Source: a virus. Taken from it: a stretch of 31,840 nucleotides of DNA. Of this stretch, positions 19,147-29,212 are shown piece after piece. The translations under genes were made by a program, and so were the position numbers. Location of the stretch: the IMG/VR virus record IMGVR_UViG_3300021197_000596, positions 1 to 31,840 of that record; one strand, given 5' to 3'. The notes under the pieces are model-generated. The model saw nothing but the letters and a program-made list of their open reading frames with translations, ran no database searches and was not told the origin of the DNA. Numbering within the stretch: position 1 is the first letter of the stretch; the number at the start of each line of letters is the position of its first letter.

Positions 19147-20924
19147 TGGCTGAATCAGTAACATATCGCGGTGGCCGGGTTAACCTAGCAGCGCCAATTG
19201 CAACTTCGTATAATGCGCAGGCAACTCAGCGTGGCAGTCAAATGGTTGCGCAAAGCATTGACCGCATGGTGGGGTTTTTCCAAGATCAGGAAGCTGCAAG
19301 AATTAAGGTTGATGCAGCAAATTATGGGGCAGCAAATGCTCCAACAGCGGAACAAATTAACGCAGCGCGAGAAAGCGGCCAAGAGCTTACTTTGCCCGGT
19401 GATAATAATACACTGTTTGGTCGCGTTGCACGACAGGCTGCGGCGAACACGGTTACAGATACGATTGAGCTAACAGCGCGTCAGGCAATTGATGCTGCGG
19501 TGTTGCAGGCTGAGTTAAGTCGCGGAAACCCTGCGGATCTCCAAGATAACCTTGATGCAATTATTCAAGGCTATGGCAGTACATTTGATGAAACTGTTCC
19601 ATCGATGGCAACGCGACTAAAGGCTAAGTTGTCTATGGTAGCTCACAGCAAATATAGTAGCTATCACTCAAGTTACATCAAAGAAGCGCGAGCTGACGGC
19701 AAAGCTGCTTGGATGACCAACATATTAACTGATTTAAACGATATCGATGAAGATATATTGGAGCTTTCTAAGGGCCAGATAGATCCAGAAACTGGCTATG
19801 TAAAGCCGGGGGTTGTTGACTTTGATGCTTATCGGATGCGTGTTCTAACAGAGGCACAGGCGCGTGATTTTTCTGCGTCTGAAATTAGGGCGCTCAGTAC
19901 TTTAGTTGACACTAAAGTAGTGCAGGCAGCTAATAAAATATTGGTCAATAACGTGATGGCGCGCCCATCTGCTGGGCGCATTATTAAAGCGCTGGCGACG
20001 GGTGAAGATATTGACTTCGCTTTGTCAGAGGAGACGAAATTAGCCATAGATGTTTTAGAGCAGTCGGGCATGTCAGGCAGTGAAATTGCAGCCAATTTAC
20101 GCACTGAGCGCACTGCGTTTTTAAAAATGATTGAAACAGAAGAAGATTTTAACAACAGAAATGCTGACAAGGGCGAGAATTTAGCAGAAGCACGAGCACT
20201 TGAAGCGATTGCCAATAATGATGAGCCAGCAATTCGCCAAGCTTTAGACGATCTTTTCTTTTACAATAATAAAAGAGCAAAAGAGCTAGAGCTTCAGTAT
20301 TTAAGTAGACCCGGGATTCAATACAGTGATCCTATGGCCGTCGAGTTTTTAGACCGTATGCGCGACAATATTACAATTGAGCAAGTCGTTGAGCGTTTTG
20401 AAATATTAAATCAAGCAGACCAAGAGAAGTATTTAAAAAGAGCAAAGGATTTAGATGTTGAAGATCTAAGACTTGCTAAGAGCATTGTAAAAGCCCAGCT
20501 TCAATTGCCTGCAAACATAGAAATGATACGAGACGGCGACGCAAATTTTGAAAGCGCTCAGATCTACGCAAAAATGCGCGGTAAATTAGAAACAATGGCG
20601 AGTGAAGCCCGTAAGGGTGAAACAGACTTTGACCCCGAGGCTGCTGCATCTGTCGTCATGGCAGAGCTGGGCGGCGAGCTTGAAGAGGCTGCAAACAAAG
20701 TTCTTATACAACAAGCTAAAAACGCTTCGAAAAAAGTCTTTTCGGTGATTGCGAACAAGCCATCACTGGCTCAGTTTTTAGAAGGAGAACGAGACTTTGC
20801 TAGTGCAATAGACGCCCTTAGAGCAATTAAAGGCTTGCCTGTCAGAGAGCGCCCTTATGAATTTCAAAAAGATGAAAGAATTGATCTGCTTATAGACAGA
20901 CTTAAAGTCGCGGAGGATCTGTAA
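19146..20924 (+). CDS. Internal virion protein (gp15-like)
   Basis: The 592-residue, mostly helical protein starts MAESVTYRGGRVNLAAPIATSY. Its N-terminus contains QSIDRMVGFFQDQEAARIKVDAANYGAANAPTAEQI, the recurrent opening of marine phage internal core proteins, with a helical repeat-like body rich in Glu, Asp and Ala. In T7-like phages gp15 forms the ejection conduit with gp14 and gp16. No enzymatic motif is visible. The G+C content drops here to about 35-40% in my hand-counted samples, lower than in the replication module. TAATG coupling is present on both sides. Confidence 0.7.
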   Translation: MAESVTYRGGRVNLAAPIATSYNAQATQRGSQMVAQSIDRMVGFFQDQEAARIKVDAANYGAANAPTAEQINAARESGQELTLPGDNNTLFGRVARQAAANTVTDTIELTARQAIDAAVLQAELSRGNPADLQDNLDAIIQGYGSTFDETVPSMATRLKAKLSMVAHSKYSSYHSSYIKEARADGKAAWMTNILTDLNDIDEDILELSKGQIDPETGYVKPGVVDFDAYRMRVLTEAQARDFSASEIRALSTLVDTKVVQAANKILVNNVMARPSAGRIIKALATGEDIDFALSEETKLAIDVLEQSGMSGSEIAANLRTERTAFLKMIETEEDFNNRNADKGENLAEARALEAIANNDEPAIRQALDDLFFYNNKRAKELELQYLSRPGIQYSDPMAVEFLDRMRDNITIEQVVERFEILNQADQEKYLKRAKDLDVEDLRLAKSIVKAQLQLPANIEMIRDGDANFESAQIYAKMRGKLETMASEARKGETDFDPEAAASVVMAELGGELEEAANKVLIQQAKNASKKVFSVIANKPSLAQFLEGERDFASAIDALRAIKGLPVRERPYEFQKDERIDLLIDRLKVAEDL

Positions 20925-23395
20925 TGGATTTATTTGAAGAACGCGCAAAATCTCACAAGCTTCGCAGTGAATTAGAAAATGACTTTGTTATCAATGCAAA
21001 TGGCGCTGCGTTTGAAGAGTATAGCCCAATGGCAAATTATGCTGGGGGGATGTCTACGCCAGAATTTGTTGACCCGTCTAATACTGGGAAATCTATAGGA
21101 CGCGCCGTTTTAGGCGGGGTGCAAGACGCTGTCAAAGGGATCGTTAGCACGTCCGATGACATAGGCCAGTTTATCGACAGCAAACTAGGCAGCTTGGGTT
21201 ACATCAACTACGACGAAAATGGGTTTTCTTTTTCCCGGGATAAGCCACAAGACATGCCCAATATGGACGATGCGTTTTCTGAGGGCTTGCGCAATGCTGG
21301 CATTGAGGTGCCACAAGGTGATGGCGTTATGGAAAACCTTGGCCGTGGCTTGGTGCAGTTTGCGGCGGGCATGGGCGTAGCTCCCATCAAGGGCGTTTCT
21401 TTGCTGGCAAACATGGGGCGCGGTGCATTTGCTGATGCGCTGTTTGATCCAGAGGGCGGCAATCTTTCTACCCTGATAAATGAAGCTGGGTATGGAAATC
21501 TTGTTACTGAATTTTTAGACAGCAAGGTTGGCGAAGATGCCGAGGCTGATGAACGGCTAGCAGGGCGTTTGACGGCAGCGCTAGAGGGGCTTGGGATCGG
21601 GATACCTGAGTTAGTTGTTAAGAGTTTCCGCGCTGTACGATCAGATAAAGAGCTGGCAGCAACAATTAAAAGCAAGTTGCAGGCTGTAGGCGAAAGATTA
21701 AACCAACCGGGTGAAATGCCACCGACTAGTTCTTTTGGAGCAAGTGAGATAGACACATCTATTATGGATAAAAACAATTCTGTCAATTCCGCGCTGGATG
21801 TTATTAAGGATATAGAAGAAGACCACAGCAAGGTTGAGGCTAAGGCTGTCAAGAATATAGCGTTTTACGCTAACAAAGAGGGCGGGCAGGCTATCGGCAA
21901 TAAGTCTGTCGTTGTGCCTATAGATAGGTCGATTTACAATGAGTACATCAAACCTTTAACAAATTTAAGTTACAGTGATCACGCCAAGCAATACCCATCA
22001 GAAAAATATGCGTTCCTTACATCTGTGGCAGATTTTGATGGCAACCCGACAACGGGTTTATATAAACTCAGGAAAACTGGGGCTTCTATAGAAGATGTTA
22101 TGCCCACTGCCAAGCAATATTACATAGAGGTAGACAGCTTTGATGCTCCAGAAGCTATAAGCTATAGGTCAACTTTTGACAGTGATGTTTTTGATAATGC
22201 AGGGCAAATGTTTCAAGGCGCGGAGCCAGTTAAAATTGACGCAGATGAGGCGGTAAATGTTCTAAATTTAAGGGCAGAGCAAATGGAGCTTGCGCCAAAG
22301 GATAGAGTGCAGCCCAGCGGCGAAGTTATGTTTGATACAACCCCGGAAAGTTACGCACGTACTTTTCCAGAGCAAAAAGAAACGCCAGTTCCAAGAGCGC
22401 CAGAAGGTAAAGCTCTTCCCCTTGGAGACAGAGCAAGAAAAGTTATTGAAATGAGTGACGTCATTTCAGACAAGTTAGCAGAAAGAGCAAAACCGTTTGT
22501 TGGCACAAATGTTCAGTTTTTCTACAATACCGGGCCAATTATAGATAAGGCGATAGAGCTTGGTTATAATAAAGAGCAAGCTTTTGAAGCTTTGCGCAAG
22601 TTTGCACTAAACTATGCGGCCACAAGCCCTAGAACAAAAACGGAAGAAAACCTTAGAAGCGCTTCTTTGGCGGGAGTTAAGCAAGAGCGTAAAATAGACA
22701 TTGGTACAATCATTGGCCCCGGTGGTAGCGGTATTAATGAAAAAGGTTACCCAATGATAATTAACCCCGGGGGTTTGCACCGCAAGCTCTTGGACGATGT
22801 TATGGCGTCAGGCATATCATTTGATACAAATCCCAAACCAGCTACTTTTGCTGAAAATGTGTCGGGCAATCTAGCTGGTGTTACAGTTGACACACATGCT
22901 ATTCGCGCAGTCTTTGATGTTCTTAATGAATTAGAGCCGGGATCTATTCCAATTAAATTTATTGGCGGTAAAACAGCCGCAAAAACAAAAGAATTTCAAG
23001 AGATGTATCAGAAAGATCCATCAACTTTTGACGCCGCAACTATGGTAGCAGACACTCTACAAAGTCAAAAAATTGACGGAAAAGACATGCAAACTGAATA
23101 TGCGGTATTTTCTGACATTTATAAACAAGTCGCCGAAAAGCTTGCGGTTAACCCGGCTGAAGCTCAATCATTAAGCTGGTTTGCAAATGGTGACAAAACT
23201 GGCCTTGCTTCTGAGCCAAAAACTATCGTTGAGTTAATTGATGACCGCGTTGATGTAACGGCCCAGCTTACTGGCATGAGCAAGGACGAAGTGTTTAAAA
23301 AGTTTTTTCAAGGCAGCATCCCGCTGTTGTCGCTTGGCGGCGGCGTAACCCTATTGGAGACTGGCGCGTCTATAACTGATGGGGAGGATTCATAA
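20924..23395 (+). CDS. Large internal virion protein with embedded conserved module
   Basis: This 823-residue protein is coupled by TAATG to both neighbours in the internal virion block. Residues 1-250 have amphipathic and Gly/Ala-rich hydrophobic stretches (GRGLVQFAAGMGVAPIKGVSLLANMGRGAFADALFD), suggestive of membrane interaction. Residues about 295-450 form a separate mixed alpha/beta region (IAFYANKEGG ... KYAFLTSVADFDGN). Residues about 515-755 form a conserved-looking module: FVGTNVQFFYNTGPIIDKAIELGY, YAATSPRTKTEENLRSA, PGGLHRKLLDD, NVSGNLAGVTVDTHAIRA and a helix ending AEAQSLSWFANGD. From memory, similar VDTHAxR modules occur in other marine phage proteins without known function. Enzymatic activity is possible but unproven. 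The C-terminal residues are hydrophobic. Confidence 0.65.
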   Translation: MDLFEERAKSHKLRSELENDFVINANGAAFEEYSPMANYAGGMSTPEFVDPSNTGKSIGRAVLGGVQDAVKGIVSTSDDIGQFIDSKLGSLGYINYDENGFSFSRDKPQDMPNMDDAFSEGLRNAGIEVPQGDGVMENLGRGLVQFAAGMGVAPIKGVSLLANMGRGAFADALFDPEGGNLSTLINEAGYGNLVTEFLDSKVGEDAEADERLAGRLTAALEGLGIGIPELVVKSFRAVRSDKELAATIKSKLQAVGERLNQPGEMPPTSSFGASEIDTSIMDKNNSVNSALDVIKDIEEDHSKVEAKAVKNIAFYANKEGGQAIGNKSVVVPIDRSIYNEYIKPLTNLSYSDHAKQYPSEKYAFLTSVADFDGNPTTGLYKLRKTGASIEDVMPTAKQYYIEVDSFDAPEAISYRSTFDSDVFDNAGQMFQGAEPVKIDADEAVNVLNLRAEQMELAPKDRVQPSGEVMFDTTPESYARTFPEQKETPVPRAPEGKALPLGDRARKVIEMSDVISDKLAERAKPFVGTNVQFFYNTGPIIDKAIELGYNKEQAFEALRKFALNYAATSPRTKTEENLRSASLAGVKQERKIDIGTIIGPGGSGINEKGYPMIINPGGLHRKLLDDVMASGISFDTNPKPATFAENVSGNLAGVTVDTHAIRAVFDVLNELEPGSIPIKFIGGKTAAKTKEFQEMYQKDPSTFDAATMVADTLQSQKIDGKDMQTEYAVFSDIYKQVAEKLAVNPAEAQSLSWFANGDKTGLASEPKTIVELIDDRVDVTAQLTGMSKDEVFKKFFQGSIPLLSLGGGVTLLETGASITDGEDS

Positions 23396-26253
23396 TGGTT
23401 GGCCGTTTAATAAAAGAAGCCGTTGAAGCAGCGCAAAAACGTAGCTACGGGGCGCAGATCCCAGATGAAACAATAACCACAACGCCGCGCGGTGACATTC
23501 TTATTAAGGCTATGGATGAGCAAGAGATCTCAGCTCTAAACAATGTTCTTTCAGAAAACGGTTTTACCGCCGGGTTAAACCTTGGCCGTATTGGTGAGAT
23601 TTTTGAAACGCCATTCGAGGATATGTCCAGCGGAATGTATCTAGAAACGGTGATGGCAAATATCAAAGAAAACAACAAAGCGCTATTTAACCACCTACGC
23701 CGCGACACCAAAACAATGGATGAAATGTTGGCAATGGCAGAGGCTACGGGATACGATAATATCGTTGCCTCTATGCTCAAACGCAAACCCGGTGATGTTG
23801 CCCCACCCGAGGAGGTTTTAGGTGGCTTACTTGCCACAATTAAGATTGCCCGTGATATTCAGCACGGCGCGGCTGAAGCCCGGTATTTGCCAAAAGAAGA
23901 ACGCCCAGCGGCTTATAACAAGCTTGGTTTATTGGTTGGCTTAAATTCCAATCTTGCCGCGCAAGTCTCTGGAAATGTCAGTGAGTATGGCCGAGGCATG
24001 GCTGTGGTAAGTAGACTCGCCACGATGCAGGGCTTTGACGTAACCGCGTATGCTGAACAAGCCAGCAAGTTTGCAGACGATCTTGATGAAAACCTGATAG
24101 AGTATCACCTTGCTCAACTTGCTTTGCTGCCAAACGCAGCGGCCCGGGCAAAGTATGCTGACAATGGGTTTCTCGGCAAAAGCTACGATGTAGCAATGGA
24201 AGCCTACATTAACGCCCTTCTAAGCAGTCCTGTGACGCATATGGTCAATATTGCAGGCAATGCCTCATTCCAAGCCTTATCCCTTTTAGAGCGTGGCGTA
24301 GGCGGCATGATCGGCAATGTGCGTACCTTGGGCGGTATGCGAGGTGAAGTGGGCGATCAAGCTTACGTGATGGACGCAGTTGCAGAAGCGCACGGCTTAA
24401 TGATGGCGCAAAAAGATGCATTCACTCTCATGGCAAATACAATGGCAACCGGGCAATCAAGCGATCTCATGTCCAAGATCGATCTGCGCAATCAAAGAGC
24501 TATTGGAAGCACAGATAACGTGGCTGACATCGCTCGCTCTATGCAAAACGGTGAATACTTCCAGTCAGCGATAGATACACTGGGCATTGCAAATAGACTG
24601 TCTGGGCGGTTCCTTGCATCAGAAGACGAATATTTTAAGGTCATCACTGGGCGCAGAGTGCTTTACCGAGAAGCATATCGGGCGCAAATGATTGCTAAAG
24701 AAACAAGCTTATTGGCTGGTGAGTCTGATGAAGTAGCAAAGCAGCGGGCGCAAGAAGCTTACCTTGATATTATGATCAACCCGTCAAAAGACGTTAAAGA
24801 CCTAATGCTTTCTGAGGCCAGAAAAATGGCTTTTCAAGGTGCGCCAAAAGGCTTGTTTGGAGCATTAGCGCCGACAGTGCAAAACATCCCGGGGATGAAA
24901 TTTGTAGTGCCGTTTTACAATACGCCTACAAATGTAATTAACGAGGCGTTTGATCGGACGCTTAATATTTACCCGCTGTATCGCGCTCTTAAACAGACGG
25001 GCTTGCCGGGAACGCAACTAATGCCGACATTACCGGGAGGTAACGCGCCCATATCAGGCCGTGAGCTAGACGATGCAATAGCAAAACTAGCTGTAGGTAA
25101 CAGCGTAGCTCTAAGCATTTATATGATGTTAGGTGGCGACGAAGGTGACGATGTATATGTTACTGGTGGTGGGCCTAACTACAAAACATCAAGAGCGACA
25201 GAAAGCTCCGGGGTGCAGCCCTATTCTATTGGCGTGAAACAAGATGATGGAAATTATAAATATTATTCTATCAGTCGCTTTGATCCCATTTCCGCTTTAA
25301 TTGTTATGGGCGCGGATCTGCGAGACTACATTAAATACGAAGATGATCCTAAAACCTTGGAAGCACTGTTTACATCGTATACTTTGACTGCGGCAAATTA
25401 TGCTGGATCTATGCCATTTTTGCAGGGAGTGGCAGAATTTTCGTCAGCTATTGGATCTCAAAATACTGACACTGAAAATAAAATTACAAGCTTGTTAAAT
25501 TGGGGTGGTGGAGTTGCAGCGAGTGTTGGAACTAATATAGCAGGCCAAGCAAATCCGCTTGGAATAACGGCTTACGGATATGAGTTTCTAACCGGCGATA
25601 AATATCCCATTGTAAATCAAACATCGTTTAAGGCTGGTTTGGAGCGCCTGCAAGATCCACTGCGCAACAATACCATGCTGCCAGAAGGAACTGCCCCATT
25701 TGCTGACAAACCCTACACTGAGCTAAATTCGTTTATGCAGGGCTTCTATAAAAAGCTGCAATCGGCCAAAGCACGAAATGCCTACTACAGCAAAGACTTG
25801 CCGCCTAAGTTAGATTTCTGGGGCAATCCACTATATGCCGGGGATGGTAAGGTTACTGAAATGTTTAACCCGGTGAGGATCAGTGAGGGTAAATATAGCA
25901 GCCTAGACACTGAGATAATCAACTTGAGCAAGCGCGGTTTCGGCACCTTCTCTTTGCACAATAAAAGGATTAACGGCGTTCAACTAAACGCAACTCAATT
26001 CAATAGCTTTGTTGAAACAATTAATAATATTGATGGCAATGGTAATTACTTTGACGATCCCGGCTATGACCCAACCGACACATTGCTAGACGCTTTAAAT
26101 GCAGAAATCGAAAGTGATGACTATTTATTGCTGGAAACTGGAGAAGATCAATTTAACGCTTTGAGCAATATACTTTCAGAACGCCGAGGTTTGGCGCGAA
26201 AGTATATGCAAAAATCAGATCCTCTGCTTATGGAACTGGAGGCGCTTCAATGA
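23395..26253 (+). CDS. Large internal virion protein (gp16-like position)
   Basis: The 952-residue protein starts MVGRLIKEAVEAAQKRSYG and occupies the place of T7 gp16, the last internal core protein before the tail fibre. A helical N-terminal third includes LVGLNSNLAAQVSGNVSEYGRGMAVVSRL. The middle carries SPVTHMVNIAGNASFQALSLLERGVGGMIG and a conserved-looking VPFYNTPTNVINEAFDRT. The C-terminal third is charged and helical. I see no lytic transglycosylase motif of the kind in T7 gp16, so peptidoglycan cleavage may be absent or sit elsewhere. It is probably part of the ejectosome. A strong TAATG coupling gives the start. Confidence 0.72.
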   Translation: MVGRLIKEAVEAAQKRSYGAQIPDETITTTPRGDILIKAMDEQEISALNNVLSENGFTAGLNLGRIGEIFETPFEDMSSGMYLETVMANIKENNKALFNHLRRDTKTMDEMLAMAEATGYDNIVASMLKRKPGDVAPPEEVLGGLLATIKIARDIQHGAAEARYLPKEERPAAYNKLGLLVGLNSNLAAQVSGNVSEYGRGMAVVSRLATMQGFDVTAYAEQASKFADDLDENLIEYHLAQLALLPNAAARAKYADNGFLGKSYDVAMEAYINALLSSPVTHMVNIAGNASFQALSLLERGVGGMIGNVRTLGGMRGEVGDQAYVMDAVAEAHGLMMAQKDAFTLMANTMATGQSSDLMSKIDLRNQRAIGSTDNVADIARSMQNGEYFQSAIDTLGIANRLSGRFLASEDEYFKVITGRRVLYREAYRAQMIAKETSLLAGESDEVAKQRAQEAYLDIMINPSKDVKDLMLSEARKMAFQGAPKGLFGALAPTVQNIPGMKFVVPFYNTPTNVINEAFDRTLNIYPLYRALKQTGLPGTQLMPTLPGGNAPISGRELDDAIAKLAVGNSVALSIYMMLGGDEGDDVYVTGGGPNYKTSRATESSGVQPYSIGVKQDDGNYKYYSISRFDPISALIVMGADLRDYIKYEDDPKTLEALFTSYTLTAANYAGSMPFLQGVAEFSSAIGSQNTDTENKITSLLNWGGGVAASVGTNIAGQANPLGITAYGYEFLTGDKYPIVNQTSFKAGLERLQDPLRNNTMLPEGTAPFADKPYTELNSFMQGFYKKLQSAKARNAYYSKDLPPKLDFWGNPLYAGDGKVTEMFNPVRISEGKYSSLDTEIINLSKRGFGTFSLHNKRINGVQLNATQFNSFVETINNIDGNGNYFDDPGYDPTDTLLDALNAEIESDDYLLLETGEDQFNALSNILSERRGLARKYMQKSDPLLMELEALQ

Positions 26254-26303
26254 TGACAACACTGCGCGATATGTGTACAAGTACAGAAAGAAGGAATTAG
26301 AAC

Positions 26304-29201
26304 ATGGCAACATTTTCTTTAAGTGACACGTCACGCCGCGCTCAGGCCACGGGTAACAACTCGGCGGGGCCGTTTAGCTTTTCGTTCCAAATAAATTCGC
26401 AAACAGACTTAAAAGTGTATGTAGACAGTACGCTTAAAACTTTGACCACACATTACACTGTGACCATAGGGGCAAATGGTAATGGGTCAGTAAGCTTCAC
26501 GTCAGGCAATCACCCAACAAACAGCCAGACGGTTACAATACTTTCTGATGTTCCCGTGGCCCGCACCTCGGTGTACACGGCGGGAGGCAACATTACAGCG
26601 GCGGCGTTGGAGAGCGATTTCGACACGCAAGCCATGATGCTGGGTGACAGAGAAGAGCGTGAGACACGCACCGTTATGGCCCCGGTCAATGACCCTACTG
26701 ACGTGGATATGACGCTTCCAGCCAAGGCAGATCGTCTAGGCAAAGTTTTGGGCTTTAACAGCTCCACAGGTAATCCAGAGGCTACGCAGCAAGTTACGGG
26801 CGCAAGCGTTTCTGTGTCTGCTTTAAGTGCAGGGGCGACTCCTACTGCGAGCGTGTCAGTATCAAGTGGAACAGCAGCATTTGCTCTTGGCATACCCGCT
26901 GGCGCGACAGGTGCCACTGGCGCAGCAGGCGCAGATAGTACTGTGGCTGGGCCTCAAGGCCCGGCTGGTCAAGACGGCGCAGACGGCGACAATACGATTA
27001 CGGTTAAAGATGAGGGTTCTGCACTATCTACGGCTGCATCGACGATCAATTTCGTCGGCAACGGCGTTACCGCATCTGGCACAGGCGCGGAGAAAACTGT
27101 TACAATAACAGATACCAACACGACATACTCAGTTGGCGATGGCGGTCTGTCCGAAAAGAACTTCACGACGGCTCTAAATACCAAGCTCTCTGGCATAGCT
27201 TCCAGTGCAAACAACTATAGTCTGCCTACTGCCTCTGGTTCGACGCTAGGCGGCATCAAGATTGGCAGCGGCTTATCCATTGATGGCTCTGGCGTGGTGA
27301 CGGCATCTGGCGGTGGCGGCGGCGGGTCTTCGCTGACAGTACAAGACGAAGGCTCTGCGCTTTCGACGGCTGCAACCACATTAAACTTCGCTGGCAATGG
27401 TGTTGTCGCAAGTGGTACTGGTGCAACTAAGACAATAACGGTCACTGACACCAATACAACCTATTCGGTTGGCGATGGTGGACTGACTGAGAACAACTTT
27501 ACAAATGCGCTGAAGTCAAAACTTGACGGGATTGCAACTAGCGCCAACAACTACACTTTACCGATTGCTAGCTATAACACTTTAGGCGGGGTTAAAGTTG
27601 GAGTTGGCTTCTCAATAAACAACAACACGGGCCTTCTTGAAATTAATTTACCGGCGGCAACTACCAATGCACTTGGTGCGGTTCTGGAGGACGCCAATGG
27701 CCCAATAGCCATTGCTAACAATGGCATCATGTCATTCAACAGTAACATCATTGATGCTGACCATCTCAATGTCTCTGGCAATGGAACTACATCTCAGTAT
27801 CTGCGCTCAGATGGCGATGGCACGTTTACTTGGGCCACGCCGCCAGACACTAATACAACCTACTCAGTGGGTGACGGCGGTTTAACTGAGAAGAACTTTA
27901 CGACTGCCTTAAACACAAAGCTGTCTGGCATAGCTTCCAGTGCAACCGCAAATCCCAACGCGTTGGATAATTTAAGTGAAGATACAACGCCTCAACTGGG
28001 TGGAAACCTAGATGTAAACGGTAATGATATTGTCAGCACCTCGAACGGATCTATCGATCTAGATCCGAATGGAAGCGGAAAGGTTACATTCAAAGGTAAT
28101 TCCACACGCGGCGCCGGTCAGTTTGTTTTAAACTGCGAAAACAATTCGCACGGCATTACCATCAAAGGCCCACCTCACAGCGCTGGCGCAAGCTATACGC
28201 TTACGCTGCCAGACAACGATGGATCTAGCGGTCAAAGTTTAATTACCGATGGCTCTGGGAATACATCTTGGTCAACTATAAGTGGTGGTGGCGGCGGTGG
28301 CGCTGACCTATACACCGCCAACGAAAGTAGCCCTACTGCCCAACCCTCGGCCACTGGGACGAACGCAATTGGGATTGGCGACTCAGCGCTTAGCTCAGGC
28401 GCAAGGTCTGTTGCCCTTAGTAAATCAAGAGCCTCTGGAGACGACAGCTTTGCCGCCGCAATGATGAGCAACAGCAGTAGCTACGGCGCTCAGGGAACCA
28501 ATAGTATTGCGATGGGCCAGAATGCTAAGGCGCACGGGTATGGTGGAGTAGCTCTTGGATTTAATGCAACAGCGGGGAACGGTAACCGAGGCTACGCTAT
28601 CGGTGCCTACGCCCAAGCAACAAATAACTATAGTTTGGCGTTTGGTAACACAGCAGCGGCCACTGGTTACAGCGCTATAGCTTTTGGCTATGCTACATCC
28701 GATGCTGATTATGCGGTAGCTATAGGCCAGAATGCGCAAGCTAACGGCATAAAGGGCGCAATTGTATTTTCAAATGGAAATATTCAATCTGGCAATACTG
28801 ACAGCCAAACTGGAATATATCTGCTTAAAGGTAGCACCACCGACGCAACTCCTTTGGCTCTTACGACTAATGATAGCTCGGCAGGCTCAGACGATCAGCT
28901 TATTCTTGTTAACAACAGTGCATACGCCTTCCACGGCACCATTGTTGCGCGTCAAAGCGCTTCTCAGGGAACAGCTTGTGCAGCTTGGAAGGTTGAAGGG
29001 TTAATTCGTAGGGAAGCCAATGCTGGCACTACCGTGTTAGTAAACTCAGCAACTACGGTTATAGACAATACACCTAACTGGGGAATGGCTTTATCCGCTG
29101 ACACAACAAACGGCTGTCTAAAAGTGCAAGTAACTGGTGCTGCATCAACCAACATAAATTATGTTGCTACGATCCAAACGTCTGAAACTTATTACAATTA
29201 A
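26304..29201 (+). CDS. Tail fibre protein with T7-type anchor, collagen and YadA-like repeats
   Basis: Domains in order over 965 residues: a T7-type tail-fibre anchor (about 1-150: FSFSFQINSQTDLKVYVDSTLKTLTTHYTVT ... AALESDFDTQAMML); a collagen-like segment (about 196-230: GATGATGAAGAD ... GPQGPAGQDGADG); repeated shaft modules each containing TNTTYSVGDGGL and LNTKLSGIASSA-like text (about 230-300, 342-415, 514-550); a Gly linker; YadA-head-like repeats (about 680-830, pattern S-x-A-x-G-x-x-A-x-A-x-G); and a C-terminal domain (about 845-965). It should be a trimer that binds the nozzle through the anchor and the host through the tip. The adjacent gene is a paralogue of its distal half. An AAGGA site precedes the ATG. 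Confidence 0.9.
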   Translation: MATFSLSDTSRRAQATGNNSAGPFSFSFQINSQTDLKVYVDSTLKTLTTHYTVTIGANGNGSVSFTSGNHPTNSQTVTILSDVPVARTSVYTAGGNITAAALESDFDTQAMMLGDREERETRTVMAPVNDPTDVDMTLPAKADRLGKVLGFNSSTGNPEATQQVTGASVSVSALSAGATPTASVSVSSGTAAFALGIPAGATGATGAAGADSTVAGPQGPAGQDGADGDNTITVKDEGSALSTAASTINFVGNGVTASGTGAEKTVTITDTNTTYSVGDGGLSEKNFTTALNTKLSGIASSANNYSLPTASGSTLGGIKIGSGLSIDGSGVVTASGGGGGGSSLTVQDEGSALSTAATTLNFAGNGVVASGTGATKTITVTDTNTTYSVGDGGLTENNFTNALKSKLDGIATSANNYTLPIASYNTLGGVKVGVGFSINNNTGLLEINLPAATTNALGAVLEDANGPIAIANNGIMSFNSNIIDADHLNVSGNGTTSQYLRSDGDGTFTWATPPDTNTTYSVGDGGLTEKNFTTALNTKLSGIASSATANPNALDNLSEDTTPQLGGNLDVNGNDIVSTSNGSIDLDPNGSGKVTFKGNSTRGAGQFVLNCENNSHGITIKGPPHSAGASYTLTLPDNDGSSGQSLITDGSGNTSWSTISGGGGGGADLYTANESSPTAQPSATGTNAIGIGDSALSSGARSVALSKSRASGDDSFAAAMMSNSSSYGAQGTNSIAMGQNAKAHGYGGVALGFNATAGNGNRGYAIGAYAQATNNYSLAFGNTAAATGYSAIAFGYATSDADYAVAIGQNAQANGIKGAIVFSNGNIQSGNTDSQTGIYLLKGSTTDATPLALTTNDSSAGSDDQLILVNNSAYAFHGTIVARQSASQGTACAAWKVEGLIRREANAGTTVLVNSATTVIDNTPNWGMALSADTTNGCLKVQVTGAASTNINYVATIQTSETYYN

Positions 29202-29212
29202 AGGAGTCGTAA

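Noticed and set aside
26250-26300. 16-codon frame between the 952-aa gene and the tail fibre
   Set aside because: It overlaps the stop as ATGA and ends just before the fibre, but the peptide is too short and featureless to support as a gene.
26991-27950. DNA repeats in the tail fibre as a mobile or recombination cassette
   Set aside because: They are in-frame shaft repeats with silent divergence, typical of fibre proteins, with no inverted ends or recombinase beside them.
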